From Streptococcus sanguinis (lineage in GTDB: Bacteria > Bacillota > Bacilli > Lactobacillales > Streptococcaceae), in NCBI RefSeq assembly GCF_900475275.1, contig NZ_LS483364.1, forward strand, positions 1,612,001-1,676,000: 64,000 bases of DNA, read 5' to 3'. The notes beneath the pieces were generated by a model. It was not told the DNA's origin. It saw only the letters and a list, made by a program, of their open reading frames with translations, and did no database searches. A program made the translations under genes and the position numbers. How positions within the stretch are numbered: position 1 is the stretch's first letter; each line of letters opens with the position of its first letter. Shown piece by piece: positions 27,856-36,714 of this stretch.

Positions 27856-28935
27856 TTAGTTCATATTAACCCGATGCCATTCATTGATGACGTAGGCTAA
27901 CTGACCAACTTGCTCAATTCCGACACCACTGATCTCATCACTGGCCTCGGTGCTACCACCTAAATAAGCCGTATAGAGAGCTATAATATAGGGCTTCTCT
28001 TCCATAACTAATGCATCCACATTGAGCGCCTCACGAACATATCCAGGCTTTTGATAGATGGTAATGTCACGTAGATAGCGCTTATAGTATTCACCTGGGA
28101 AGGATTCGCCTATATAATAAAGGATATCCTTGTACTTTTCCTGATTTTTAGACAAATACTCAAGGACCTGAATATAGTAGTCCGTCGTGGTCTTATTATT
28201 CTCACGGCTGATCGTCTTAATATCAGCCTTGGACTGACCGTAGCGACTAAACATATCATAGGCCTTTTCCATGCCGCCTAGACGCTCTGCTAAAGCGTAG
28301 GCTGGAGTATTTTCAGAATAAACCAAGGAATATTCCTGCATGTCTGATATTCTCATAGCACCATTGAAAGCACCAACATAGTTATCATGCTCGCCCCTAT
28401 ATTCATAGTTTGTATTGGTAATATCAAACCGCTCGTCCATAGAAAGTTTGCCGGCAGCAACCTCATCTACTACCAGCATATTGAGAGGGAGCTTGTAGGT
28501 CGATCCCGCAGTCATAGGCTGGGTATCATTCATGGCAAAGGTCTTGCCAGTCGTCAAATCCTTATATGAAAATGCAACCTGGGAGGGTTCAATTCCCATT
28601 TCGGTCATATAAGCCTGAATGACCTGAGTCAAATCCAAATTTGCATAGTCAAATCGCAGCCCCAAGGCATCCATAGTCGGCCCATCCGCCTCCATGACCT
28701 TCTGCTTTTCCTCTAGACTTTTCTCAACAGGCTTCGGCTTTTCTTCAACTGGTTTGGAATCAGGCTTGACTTTCTCTTCTTCCTGTTCTTGCTCGCCAGA
28801 CTTTGCAAGTTGGGCAGCCTCTTGTGCTTTCTTTTCAATAGCCTTATTTCGTTGGGTTATAAAAAGGAAGATGAAGCCCAGCAGACAAAGACAAGAAAGG
28901 ACAGCTACGATAATCGTTACAATTTTTTTACTCAA
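27856..28935 (-). CDS. Membrane-anchored serine hydrolase (class A beta-lactamase-like)
   Basis: 359 residues from the TTG at 28935, which has AGGAG 7 bases upstream; an alternative ATG further up (29028) lacks a site. An N-terminal transmembrane segment (IVTIIVAVLSCLCLLGFIFLFI) is followed by a charged, proline-rich linker (PVEEKPKPVEKSLEEK) and an extracellular domain with GSTYKLPLN, a Ser-x-x-Lys motif, and YSENTPA like the SxN element. A typical KTG is not obvious. Found in many streptococci as an uncharacterised serine hydrolase; beta-lactamase activity should not be assumed. Confidence 0.72.
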   Translation of the reverse strand: MSKKIVTIIVAVLSCLCLLGFIFLFITQRNKAIEKKAQEAAQLAKSGEQEQEEEKVKPDSKPVEEKPKPVEKSLEEKQKVMEADGPTMDALGLRFDYANLDLTQVIQAYMTEMGIEPSQVAFSYKDLTTGKTFAMNDTQPMTAGSTYKLPLNMLVVDEVAAGKLSMDERFDITNTNYEYRGEHDNYVGAFNGAMRISDMQEYSLVYSENTPAYALAERLGGMEKAYDMFSRYGQSKADIKTISRENNKTTTDYYIQVLEYLSKNQEKYKDILYYIGESFPGEYYKRYLRDITIYQKPGYVREALNVDALVMEEKPYIIALYTAYLGGSTEASDEISGVGIEQVGQLAYVINEWHRVNMN

Positions 28936-29021
28936 AACATTTCTCCTAGCATTTGTATTATAAAAAATTATGAGGAAAATAACAAGTGAAATCCAGAAAA
29001 AAGGCATTTTAAGCATTAAAA

Positions 29022-29054
29022 AAGGCAAATCTTTAATCGATTCGCCTTTTTATA
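29022..29054 (-). terminator. sodA terminator
   Basis: AGGCGAATCGATTAAAGATTTGCCT stem on the minus strand, then TTTTTT. Confidence 0.8.
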
Positions 29055-29070
29055 TATTGAAACTGCCTGT

Positions 29071-29676
29071 TTATTTCGCAGCAGCGTAAAGTTGGTCAAC
29101 CTTTTTCCAGTTAATAACTGAGAAGAAAGCTTGAATGTAGTTCGGACGAAGATTGCGGTATTTCACATAGTAAGCATGTTCCCAAACATCCAGTCCCAAG
29201 ATTGGAGTTTTACCTTCTGAAATAGGAGTATCCTGATTTGCTGTTGAAGTTACTTCCAACTTGCCTTCTTTGTTGACAACCAACCAAGCCCAGCCAGAAC
29301 CAAAACGAGTTGTAGCCGCTGCAGTGAAAGATGCTTTAAAGTCTTCAAATGATCCAAAAGTAGCTTCGATATCCGCTGCCAACTCTGCAGATGGTGATGT
29401 TTCTGCTGGTGTCATCAATTCCCAGAAAAGAGCGTGGTTAAGATGACCACCACCGTTGTTGATGACTGCTTGACGGATATCAGCTGGGATAGACTCCACA
29501 TCAGCCAATAATTTTTCCAAGTCTTCACCAATTTCAGGATGTTTTTCAAGCGCAGCATTAACATTCGTTACATAGGTATTGTGGTGCTTGTCATGATGCA
29601 AGTGCATTGTTTCTTCATCAATGTAAGGCTCTAACGCATCGTAAGCGTAAGGAAGATCAGGTAAGATAATTGCCAT
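29071..29676 (-). CDS. sodA: Superoxide dismutase (Mn/Fe type)
   Basis: 201 residues. Converts superoxide to oxygen and hydrogen peroxide in the cytoplasm. Metal ligands are visible: His27 ([12 protein letters not shown]), His82 (NHALFWE) and the DVWEHAYYV aspartate and histidine. The [11 protein letters not shown] region and streptococcal context favour manganese. The ATG at 29676 gives the normal N-terminus ([20 protein letters not shown]). Confidence 0.97.
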   Translation of the reverse strand: MAIILPDLPYAYDALEPYIDEETMHLHHDKHHNTYVTNVNAALEKHPEIGEDLEKLLADVESIPADIRQAVINNGGGHLNHALFWELMTPAETSPSAELAADIEATFGSFEDFKASFTAAATTRFGSGWAWLVVNKEGKLEVTSTANQDTPISEGKTPILGLDVWEHAYYVKYRNLRPNYIQAFFSVINWKKVDQLYAAAK

Positions 29677-29709
29677 TTGATAGACCTCTTTTTCTATATG
29701 ATTATAAAA

Positions 29710-29738
29710 ATGATAACGCAATCATTAGAATTTTTCAA
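29710..29738 (-). promoter_or_regulatory. sodA promoter
   Basis: TTGAAA (29733-29738), 17-base spacer, TATCAT (29710-29715); a further TATAAT lies closer to the gene. The -35 abuts the holA stop codon. Confidence 0.6.
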
Positions 29739-30785
29739 CTATTTTGCTTGTAGCTCACCCGTCGCAATCTTGAGCAGAGCCAAATCAAACAGGTAATCTT
29801 TATCATACAGCCCCGACTTAATCTGAAAATCCGTTTCAATCAAACAGGCCATAGTCTTTTTAAGAAAGGCTAAACTCAGTGAGCGAGCATCCTTTAAGGC
29901 AAACTTGACTTGATAAGGATTGATCTTGCGGCCTAGATAGTCGGACAAATCAGACACAATCTGACTCTCAGCTCTGCCATTTTCCGCTAAAACCTTAACC
30001 TGCGTAAAGATACGAAACTGCCCCAGCATAATGGCAATAAGCTTGATTTCATCCTCACCTTGAAGAGTCAAATCTCGGACCAAGCTTCTGGCCTCATCAA
30101 TCTTCTGCTGCAAAATAAGCTGGGTCAGGTCAAAAATATTGTCCTGAAGAGTCTTGGGAATGGCCTCGGCAATGTCTTCTAAACCAATCTGACCGGACTC
30201 TTTATAACCTTTCAGAAAGGCTAAATTTTTACTAACTTCACTGAACTGAAAACCTGATTTCAGCAGCAACTGATCGAAAGCTGTCGGAGCAAATTGTAAT
30301 CCTTCTGCCTGCGCTTCCTTGCTGAAATAAGCCTGTAGATCTGCTTCCTTGAGTTCTGCAGCCTCAAAAATTTTCCCGTCCCGTTTCAGCAGTTTGACCA
30401 GACGGCGCTTGCTATCCAATTTGCCTTCTGCAAAGATAACCAGACGAGTTGTATCCGCTGGATTTTCCAGATAATTTTCAAAAGATTTGAGTTCTTCATC
30501 AGTCAGATAGCGCTTCTTGGCTGTTGTCAAATCAGCAAAATGGTCCAAAATTACGATTTTTTCATCCGCAAAAAAAGGCAGACTGACCAAGTCCAACTCC
30601 ACATCCTGATAGTTTGCTTCTTTCATATCAAAAATAGCAGTGTTCAAATCGCCCGGTTGAAACTGAATCTGGCGGAGAAACTGCTCCTTCAACAACTCAA
30701 ACTGACCCAAGTCATCTCCAGCCAAAATGGTCAAAGCAGGAAGGTTGCTTGGCGTGATTTTTTTAATTTCCTCAATAGCTAACAC
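29739..30785 (-). CDS. holA: DNA polymerase III delta subunit
   Basis: 348 residues. Part of the clamp loader that opens the beta clamp. The N-terminal AAA-like domain (LTILAGDDLGQFELLKEQFLRQI) and central FADEKIVILDHF and LVIFAEGKLDSKRRLVKLLKRDGK fit HolA/YqeN. The C-terminal collar domain follows. It starts with GTG (30785), with GGGGAG upstream. Sits upstream of sodA as in other streptococci. Confidence 0.9.
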   Translation of the reverse strand: MLAIEEIKKITPSNLPALTILAGDDLGQFELLKEQFLRQIQFQPGDLNTAIFDMKEANYQDVELDLVSLPFFADEKIVILDHFADLTTAKKRYLTDEELKSFENYLENPADTTRLVIFAEGKLDSKRRLVKLLKRDGKIFEAAELKEADLQAYFSKEAQAEGLQFAPTAFDQLLLKSGFQFSEVSKNLAFLKGYKESGQIGLEDIAEAIPKTLQDNIFDLTQLILQQKIDEARSLVRDLTLQGEDEIKLIAIMLGQFRIFTQVKVLAENGRAESQIVSDLSDYLGRKINPYQVKFALKDARSLSLAFLKKTMACLIETDFQIKSGLYDKDYLFDLALLKIATGELQAK

Positions 30786-30937
30786 CGAAAGTCTCCCCTA
30801 CTTTATATTTCTTGTCAATTTTTTTCATGTATTGATTGTAACAAAAAAGAGTCGGAAAGTCTGTTTTTTTCTTTGCAAACGAAATCTAATTTTTGAATAG
30901 ATCTGCGTTCTGTTAAAACTTTTCTACGAGCGATAGA

Positions 30938-30972
30938 ACAAAAAGAGCTGGAAAAATTCCAACTCTTTCTTT
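30938..30972 (-). terminator. Terminator of the DUF805 gene
   Basis: AAAGAGTTGGAA and TTCCAGCTCTTTTT pair on the minus strand. Confidence 0.8.
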
Positions 30973-30974
30973 GT

Positions 30975-32021
30975 TTATTCTTGGTTTTCAGTTGCATCAT
31001 CTACACTGTTTTCAACTGGTGTAGAAGCTTGCTCCTCTTGAATTGGTGAAACAAAAGGATTATCCTCAACAGGTGCCTGAGTTCCAAAATCTTGAGGTGT
31101 TGACTGCTCAGGTGTTTCAGCAGTAAATGGATTTTGAACTGGTTCTGCTTGCTCCACTGCCTGACTTTGATCAGAAACAGGTTGTTGTGGCTGTTGACCA
31201 AACTGCTGATCTTGGAAACCACCTTGTTGAGGCTGTTGGCCAAATGGTTGATTTTGAACAGGTTGTTGTGGTTGTTGACCAAATGATTGGTTTTGGACTG
31301 GTTGCTGTGGTTGTTGACCAAATTGTTGTCCTTGGAAACCACCTTGCTGTGACTGTTGGCCAAACTGTTGATTTTGAACAGGTTGTTGTGACTGACCAAA
31401 CTGTTGGCCTTGGAAACCGCCTTGCTGTGGCTGTTGACCAAATGGTTGACTTTGGAAACCACCTTGTTGCGGTTGTTTTTCATAGTTCAAACCTTGATTG
31501 TATGGCTGTTGGCCAAACTGTTGGCCTTGGAAGTTTTGCTGACCATATGAATTTCCAACCATTTCAGGCTTAGATCCTTGACAAAGCAAAACAATCAAAG
31601 CAATACTACATGGAAGAGATACTATTCCTGCAATAATATTTAGAACTGGAATAAATGATAGTAAAAAAGGACCAACATACAAGAAAAGAAATGCCCAATG
31701 ATAACCAGCATCACGTAAACGACGGACAATGATAGCTAAATTAGGTACAAAAGTTGCCAGAGCATAGAGAATTAAGATGAAAATAAAGATTACAGCGAAT
31801 CCTGCTCCAGCCAAGATTGCTGATGGATCTGATTCATATCCATAAGTTGAGTCTTGAACTGCTGCTGAAAGAATACTTCCAAAAGCAGATGCCCAAAAAA
31901 TGATAAATAGCGGTGCAGTAACAATAACATGACACAAAACTACCCACCAATAGTCTGATCGACTTGAACGACCTGAAAAATCAGCATAATGTGTCCAGAA
32001 TTTTTTATATGCAGCAAACAT
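30975..32021 (-). CDS. DUF805 membrane protein with glutamine/glycine-rich repeat tail
   Basis: 348 residues. The first 160 residues form the DUF805 domain: KKFWTHYADFSGRSSRSDYWWVVL, a transmembrane segment, then LAIIVRRLRDAGYHWAFLFL and further hydrophobic helices. Residues about 165-285 are low complexity with repeated QQPQQGGFQGQQFGQ and QPQQPVQNQ units, followed by an acidic tail (VEDNPFVSPIQEEQAS). Such tails can mediate self-association, but the role is unknown. GAGGAG precedes the ATG. Single-gene unit. Confidence 0.75.
   Translation of the reverse strand: MFAAYKKFWTHYADFSGRSSRSDYWWVVLCHVIVTAPLFIIFWASAFGSILSAAVQDSTYGYESDPSAILAGAGFAVIFIFILILYALATFVPNLAIIVRRLRDAGYHWAFLFLYVGPFLLSFIPVLNIIAGIVSLPCSIALIVLLCQGSKPEMVGNSYGQQNFQGQQFGQQPYNQGLNYEKQPQQGGFQSQPFGQQPQQGGFQGQQFGQSQQPVQNQQFGQQSQQGGFQGQQFGQQPQQPVQNQSFGQQPQQPVQNQPFGQQPQQGGFQDQQFGQQPQQPVSDQSQAVEQAEPVQNPFTAETPEQSTPQDFGTQAPVEDNPFVSPIQEEQASTPVENSVDDATENQE
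31180..31530 (-). repeat. In-frame repeat block encoding Gln/Gly/Phe-rich units
   Basis: About ten degenerate direct repeats built on GGTTGTTGTGGTTGTTGACC (plus strand), all multiples of three bases, encoding QPQQ, GGFQGQQFGQ and PVQNQ motifs. Copy number could vary between strains by slippage. Confidence 0.75.
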
Positions 32022-32145
32022 AAAATTCTCCTCTATAATTTTTTATACCCATTATCTTATCACAAATGCATAAATAAATCAATATGACTTCCTGACTGAA
32101 GCTAAGCAGTCTACAAAGTATGAGTTGGCATCTTTAGCGCGGCTA

Positions 32146-34386
32146 TCAATGAACTGTTTCAATCCTCCAGGAATTCCAACCAGTCAACCGAATGGCCCCC
32201 TGCTGGTCAGTTCGATAGATGGCTGTATTAAACTTCTCAAATCTTTGCAAAGTTTCCTGATGCGGATGACGATAACGATTATTCTGACCGGCTGATATCA
32301 AGGCCAGTTTCGGCTGAATTTGCTCTAAAAACTCTGGACTGGACGAGCCTTTGGAACCATGGTGCCCTGCTTTTAAGACATCCGCTTTCAGCTGAGGGAA
32401 GCGCTGCAGCAGTTCGGTTTCTCCTTGTCTTTCCAAATCACCTGTAAACAAAAATTTTGTCTGAAAGAACTCCCCGTAGAGTACAATTGAATCATCATTT
32501 CCACCGTCTCCTGTTCCGCTAGGATAGAGAACCTGCAAAACTGAGTCAAATACCGGAATCTCATCTCCTACTTCTACGACATGGACAGAAGTTTCTATCT
32601 GCTCCAGTTTTTGAACAAAATCAAGCTGAGTCAGACTTCCTTTAGAAACATAGATTTCCTTGATGGAAAAATGCTTAGCTACCTCCAGCATATCTCCCAT
32701 GTGATCGGTATCGGTATGAGTCAGGACCAATACATCCAGACTAGCAACGCCACGACTTTTGAGATAGGGAATTAAGGTCTTTTCTGCATTGGATGAAGTC
32801 TGTCGCTCCTGCCAAGCCTCTTTCTTTCCTATCTCGACTCGTCCTCCTACATCAATCAAAACCGTCCTGCCTCGCCAGTCCCTGAGAAAAATGCTATCTC
32901 CCTGACCAATATCCACTACTGTGATCTCGTTTTGCAGCGGATGCTTTGTTAGGAAAAATAAGAGAAGAGCTAGCAAACTAAAAGATAAAAGCCAGCTTTT
33001 CTTTCTCCGAAAGTCATAGATTAAAGCCAAAACCAAAAGCAGAGCGAACAGTAACCAGAGGTTGGGCTTTCCAAAAATCAAAGGGCGCGGAGCAAAATCA
33101 GCTACCCAACGAATCACATCTTCTAGTAACTCAAAGAAAAAATTGACTTGAGTGATTTTTAAAAGTGGCGACAAAATAAAAATGAGGGTTAAGCCTGGCA
33201 GCATCAGCAGATCAAAGAGTAGTGAAAATAGAAAAGTTAAAATCACGGACCAAGGCTGAAATTCAGAAAAATAGTAGATTAGTATAGGCAAAATCCCCAA
33301 TGAAATAGTCAGACTTTCCGCTAAAAGCTTCCGAAACGGCGACAACTTCTCAAAATCCATCATAGAAATCAAAAAAGCATAAGCACAGGATAAGACACCG
33401 CCAGCTGTCAGAAGAAAATTGGGCATGATGATAAAGAGAACCATCAGTGTCAGGGCAAAATTATCAAGTCTGGTCAATCCTTGCTGGGCCAATAACTTCT
33501 GAACTAAGCTTCTGACAACAGAAACAGAAAAGCCTGTCAGTCCAGCGTAGATAAATGAAAAAGGCAGCTGCAAGGCGTTTACTGTCTCCCTCTTCATCCC
33601 CAAACGTAGAAGAATCCTGCGAAAACCATCCAAAAAGAAACCTACCTGCATACCAGACAAGGCAAACAAGTGGATGATACCCAAGCTAGAATACAGATTG
33701 CTCATTTCCGCAAACTCCGTATCCAGGTCACCAAACAAGAGTCCAGTCATATAATGACTCATCGGGCTGGGAAAATTACTTCGAATATAGACCAGCGCTT
33801 TTCTCCGCCAAACAGACAGCCAATCCAGTGGATTCAGGCTGGAAATTGGTCTTAGTGACTTAATCTTATTGATTTTTAAGATACGGTAAATCCCCTGACT
33901 CTTTAAATAAGCCTGATAGTCAAAGCCCGAAAAATTTCGTTGCTGCTGAGCCTGTTCAAACTCTCCTTCAATATCAAGTACGACCAAATCTGTCAGTTGC
34001 TGAAAATCTTCCTTTTCACTGGCTGATTTGATCTTGTAGAAGACCTGATAAAGTCGACCGTTGGTTCGCCCTCGAAAGGATAGGGAGTCTCCATTGACTT
34101 TGATCGTATCTGGCAAGACCTGAACCGAGCTAGTTGACGGAGCTTCCTGCCTAAAGGCCTGCTCTGCCATTTCCCGACGAAGCAAGAAAAAGAAGACAAA
34201 AAGGGACAGGAATGCCAAAGCAGCTAGACTTTTTTTGAGGGGATAGCTGAAAAAGAGACGAAGCAGAAGGACACCCAGCCCAAAATAAGCCAAAGAACTT
34301 CCAGAATAGACTGCAAAATAGGCCCATACAAGGATGAAAGCCAGATAGATAGGGGTGAGGGGTAACTTTTTAATCCACTGTGACAT
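32146..34386 (-). CDS. comEC: Competence DNA-uptake channel ComEC
   Basis: 746 residues. Membrane channel that brings single-stranded DNA across the membrane during transformation. Several N-terminal transmembrane segments, an OB-like region, the competence domain (LFALSGMQVGFFLDGFRR) and a C-terminal metallo-beta-lactamase domain with LVLTHTDTDHMGDM, consistent with degradation of the non-entering strand. It overlaps comEA by 17 bases and shares its ComX promoter. Confidence 0.95.
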   Translation of the reverse strand: MSQWIKKLPLTPIYLAFILVWAYFAVYSGSSLAYFGLGVLLLRLFFSYPLKKSLAALAFLSLFVFFFLLRREMAEQAFRQEAPSTSSVQVLPDTIKVNGDSLSFRGRTNGRLYQVFYKIKSASEKEDFQQLTDLVVLDIEGEFEQAQQQRNFSGFDYQAYLKSQGIYRILKINKIKSLRPISSLNPLDWLSVWRRKALVYIRSNFPSPMSHYMTGLLFGDLDTEFAEMSNLYSSLGIIHLFALSGMQVGFFLDGFRRILLRLGMKRETVNALQLPFSFIYAGLTGFSVSVVRSLVQKLLAQQGLTRLDNFALTLMVLFIIMPNFLLTAGGVLSCAYAFLISMMDFEKLSPFRKLLAESLTISLGILPILIYYFSEFQPWSVILTFLFSLLFDLLMLPGLTLIFILSPLLKITQVNFFFELLEDVIRWVADFAPRPLIFGKPNLWLLFALLLVLALIYDFRRKKSWLLSFSLLALLLFFLTKHPLQNEITVVDIGQGDSIFLRDWRGRTVLIDVGGRVEIGKKEAWQERQTSSNAEKTLIPYLKSRGVASLDVLVLTHTDTDHMGDMLEVAKHFSIKEIYVSKGSLTQLDFVQKLEQIETSVHVVEVGDEIPVFDSVLQVLYPSGTGDGGNDDSIVLYGEFFQTKFLFTGDLERQGETELLQRFPQLKADVLKAGHHGSKGSSSPEFLEQIQPKLALISAGQNNRYRHPHQETLQRFEKFNTAIYRTDQQGAIRLTGWNSWRIETVH

Positions 34387-35050
34387 ATTCTTTCAGCTTT
34401 TCTAAGGTCTTATCTCCAATACCTGACACCTTTTTCAGATCATCTACTGACTTAAAGCGGCCACTGCTTTCGCGGTAGGCGATAATGTCAGAAGCCCGCT
34501 TCTGTCCGATGCCTGAAATAGTCTGCAGTTCAGCCTCTGTCGCCGTATTTAGATTGACCTTGTCCGACTTTCCACCACTGGCACCAGCAGAATCAGAAGC
34601 TCCTGCTTGACGCTGGCCAGTCTGGGTGACATCAGCTCCTTCTTCACCAATCTTTGCCACATAGATTACTGCTTCATCCGTTAATTTTTGTGCCTGATTG
34701 ATGGACTTAGCCTCGGCGTCTGCTGTCAATCCGCCAGCTTTTTGGATGGCTTCATGGACTCTCGCTCCTGCTCTCAGCTCATAGACACCAGGATTCTTGA
34801 CTGCTCCCTTAATATCCACAGTAATCTGCTCGCTTTCCTCTTCGTCCGCCTTGGCCTTAGAGACAATCTTTTCGCTTTCTTCATCAGCTGAGCTGGATGA
34901 GGAAGTTACCTCTTGACTTAAGGCGGCTACCTGGTTTTGCGGTTGATGATTTCCTTTGATGAGGAAAAAGCCACCTAGCACAGCGCCAACCACTGCCAGA
35001 CCGACAAAGAGCTTGTATTCTTTAAGCTTCTCAATGATTTCTTCAAGCAT
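34370..35050 (-). CDS. comEA: Competence DNA receptor ComEA
   Basis: 226 residues. Binds double-stranded DNA at the cell surface. An N-terminal membrane anchor (KLFVGLAVVGAVLGGFFLI), a serine/glutamate linker, an SLBB-like domain (ITVDIKGAVKNPGVYELRAGARVHEAI) and a C-terminal helix-hairpin-helix pair (KVNLNTATEAELQTISGIGQKRASDIIAYR). The ATG at 35050 follows AGGAG; the longer frame crosses the ComX box. Confidence 0.95.
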   Translation of the reverse strand: MLEEIIEKLKEYKLFVGLAVVGAVLGGFFLIKGNHQPQNQVAALSQEVTSSSSSADEESEKIVSKAKADEEESEQITVDIKGAVKNPGVYELRAGARVHEAIQKAGGLTADAEAKSINQAQKLTDEAVIYVAKIGEEGADVTQTGQRQAGASDSAGASGGKSDKVNLNTATEAELQTISGIGQKRASDIIAYRESSGRFKSVDDLKKVSGIGDKTLEKLKEYVTVD

Positions 35051-35070
35051 ATTTTTCTCCTTTGTCTTTT

Positions 35071-35078
35071 TATTCGTA
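35071..35078 (-). promoter_or_regulatory. ComX (cin) box of comEA-comEC
   Basis: A perfect TACGAATA on the minus strand, 20 bases before the comEA ATG. Confidence 0.85.
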
Positions 35079-35091
35079 AAACATTTAAAAA

Positions 35092-35121
35092 AATAAAACA
35101 AGCCGAGAATATTTTCAGCTT
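35092..35121 (-). terminator. Terminator of the HXXEE-like gene
   Basis: ACAAGCTGA ... TCTCGGCTTGT stem then TTTTA on the minus strand. Confidence 0.6.
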
Positions 35122-35195
35122 GTCATATTTTAAAATCTTTATTTTGCAAGTAATCGTAGATAGAAAGGCCATTGATAAAAATAGGAGCTGTAATA

Positions 35196-35723
35196 TTAGT
35201 CTGCTTTGCTTATCCTGTATATCCAAGTTTCTATCTTTTGAGCTTTGCTATGTAAAAAAGCAAGGTTTACTAGAAGAAAAGCCATCATTAGCACACTTAG
35301 AATTAGAAGCAGCGGCCAAGAAACTGACTGCTGATATAGATAAAGGATGAAGACTAAGATGAGTATAGGAAAAGTCGTCAAAGCTGTGAAGCCGCCCGGT
35401 ACCCAACGACGAAAGCGAAACACTTGCATGATATGGCCCAGCAGATGAAGAGTATGACAGAAGCCAATAGCCAGAGCTAGCTCGGGAATGCGAAATAGAA
35501 TCGCAAGCAGCAAGAGAATAAAAGCTAGCAAAAATTCCTCCGCAATCATCAGAGCAATGCTTTCAGCAGAAAGATAACTTCCTCTTCTGGCAATGAACAT
35601 CTCCTTTTGATAGCCTTGATGGTCTTGATTCTGAGAAATCCAAGGCCGAACCAGGATAATCTCATCAAACTCGTGCAGCATAAACAGTGATAAGGTTACA
35701 AAAGATAAAAAAGCAAGAGACAT
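35196..35723 (-). CDS. HXXEE-domain-like membrane protein
   Basis: 175 residues, about five transmembrane segments. MLHEFDEIILVRPWI near the N-terminus and later GFCHTLHLLGHIMQVFRFRRWVPGG carry conserved histidines and acidic residues like the HXXEE family, a putative membrane enzyme group. The ATG at 35723 follows AAGGAGG. No function is known. It lies between plsC and comEA on the same strand. Confidence 0.6.
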   Translation of the reverse strand: MSLAFLSFVTLSLFMLHEFDEIILVRPWISQNQDHQGYQKEMFIARRGSYLSAESIALMIAEEFLLAFILLLLAILFRIPELALAIGFCHTLHLLGHIMQVFRFRRWVPGGFTALTTFPILILVFILYLYQQSVSWPLLLILSVLMMAFLLVNLAFLHSKAQKIETWIYRISKAD

Positions 35724-35816
35724 AGCATCCTCCTTATAAAACATAGCAACATTATAACTCACTTGCATACAAAAATCAGCTCCCAAGCAAGATTGCTCAG
35801 CAAGCTGATTAGTATT

Positions 35817-36557
35817 TTATTTTCTATGCTTATCTGGATCCCAGACAAAGCTAGCAAAAAAGCTGAAAATGATGGTCAAAATTCCAATCAAAATAGCAGG
35901 AATAAAGACAAAGGCACGTAAAATCCGCAAGAAAATATTGCCTTTCTTTTGTGTCTGGTAAGGTGCTACTTCAGCATCCAGACGGTCAAACTCAGCATGA
36001 ACACGGCGAGCCACTTCCTCAACTCCCTCATCATTCATCTTCTTAATGTCTGAAATATCAATGGGATTACCAAAATTCATATCCACGCGCTCCCCAGCTG
36101 CTAAGCCTTTGAGGCTCATGGGACCAGCATAGACCACTGGCATGATACGGACCTTAGCCATCTTAGCAATCACTGCTACTCCTCCCTTGACATCCGTAGA
36201 ATGCCGGCTGCCGCTTGGGAACATAATCAGAGAGCGATTGCTCTTTTTCAGCATATTGACAGGGTATTTTATAGCTGACGGACCAGGATTTTCCCGGTCA
36301 ATGGGAAAGGCACCACACATGCGAATCCACCAGCCGAATACGCGATTTTCAAAAAGCTGTTTCTTGGCCATGAAAATGAACTGCTTGGGCTTGGTCGCAA
36401 AAGCCATGTAAACTGGATCCCACCATGTTCGGTGAGGGGCAACCAAGATATAATTTTCATCTTTTGAAGGAATCTTTTCTTTATTGTGGTAGTGTGCATT
36501 GCCGTTCAAGGTCCACAGGATAAAAATCACTAAACCTCGCAAATAGGTATAAAACAT
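35817..36557 (-). CDS. plsC: 1-acyl-sn-glycerol-3-phosphate acyltransferase
   Basis: 246 residues. Makes phosphatidic acid from lysophosphatidic acid at the membrane. The catalytic NHX4D-type motif is APHRTWWDPVYMAF (about 40-53), and FPSGSRHS matches the second acyltransferase block (usually EGTRS). A C-terminal hydrophobic segment (IFLRILRAFVFIPAILIGILTIIF) anchors it. AAGGAG precedes the ATG. Confidence 0.88.
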   Translation of the reverse strand: MFYTYLRGLVIFILWTLNGNAHYHNKEKIPSKDENYILVAPHRTWWDPVYMAFATKPKQFIFMAKKQLFENRVFGWWIRMCGAFPIDRENPGPSAIKYPVNMLKKSNRSLIMFPSGSRHSTDVKGGVAVIAKMAKVRIMPVVYAGPMSLKGLAAGERVDMNFGNPIDISDIKKMNDEGVEEVARRVHAEFDRLDAEVAPYQTQKKGNIFLRILRAFVFIPAILIGILTIIFSFFASFVWDPDKHRK

Positions 36558-36701
36558 AAACTCTCCTTATTTCAAACTGTGATTGTACTTGAAATTTATT
36601 ACATCCTTTCCCATTATACCCTATCCCATTATAGTCTGCAATATTTTTCCAAACTTTGGCTGTAACAGCTGATTCTGATAGCCATTTCCATAAAAAAATG
36701 G

Positions 36702-36707
36702 TATCAT
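36702..36707 (+). promoter_or_regulatory. Extended -10 promoter of the P-type ATPase gene
   Basis: TGGTATCAT, with the ATG beginning 8 bases after the hexamer and no ribosome binding site between. The -35 is weak. Confidence 0.5.
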
Positions 36708-36714
36708 TAATCTC

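Noticed and set aside
30815..31000. 61-codon minus-strand frame between holA and the DUF805 gene
   Set aside because: It crosses the DUF805 terminator hairpin and lacks a ribosome binding site or domain-like sequence.
31127..31573. 148-codon plus-strand frame rich in Val/Asp
   Set aside because: Antisense to the Gln-rich repeat of the DUF805 gene; its regularity is only the complement of the repeat.
36558..36714. Possible manganese (yybP-ykoY) riboswitch ahead of the P-type ATPase
   Set aside because: None of the conserved yybP-ykoY elements is visible and the promoter lies directly against the ATG.
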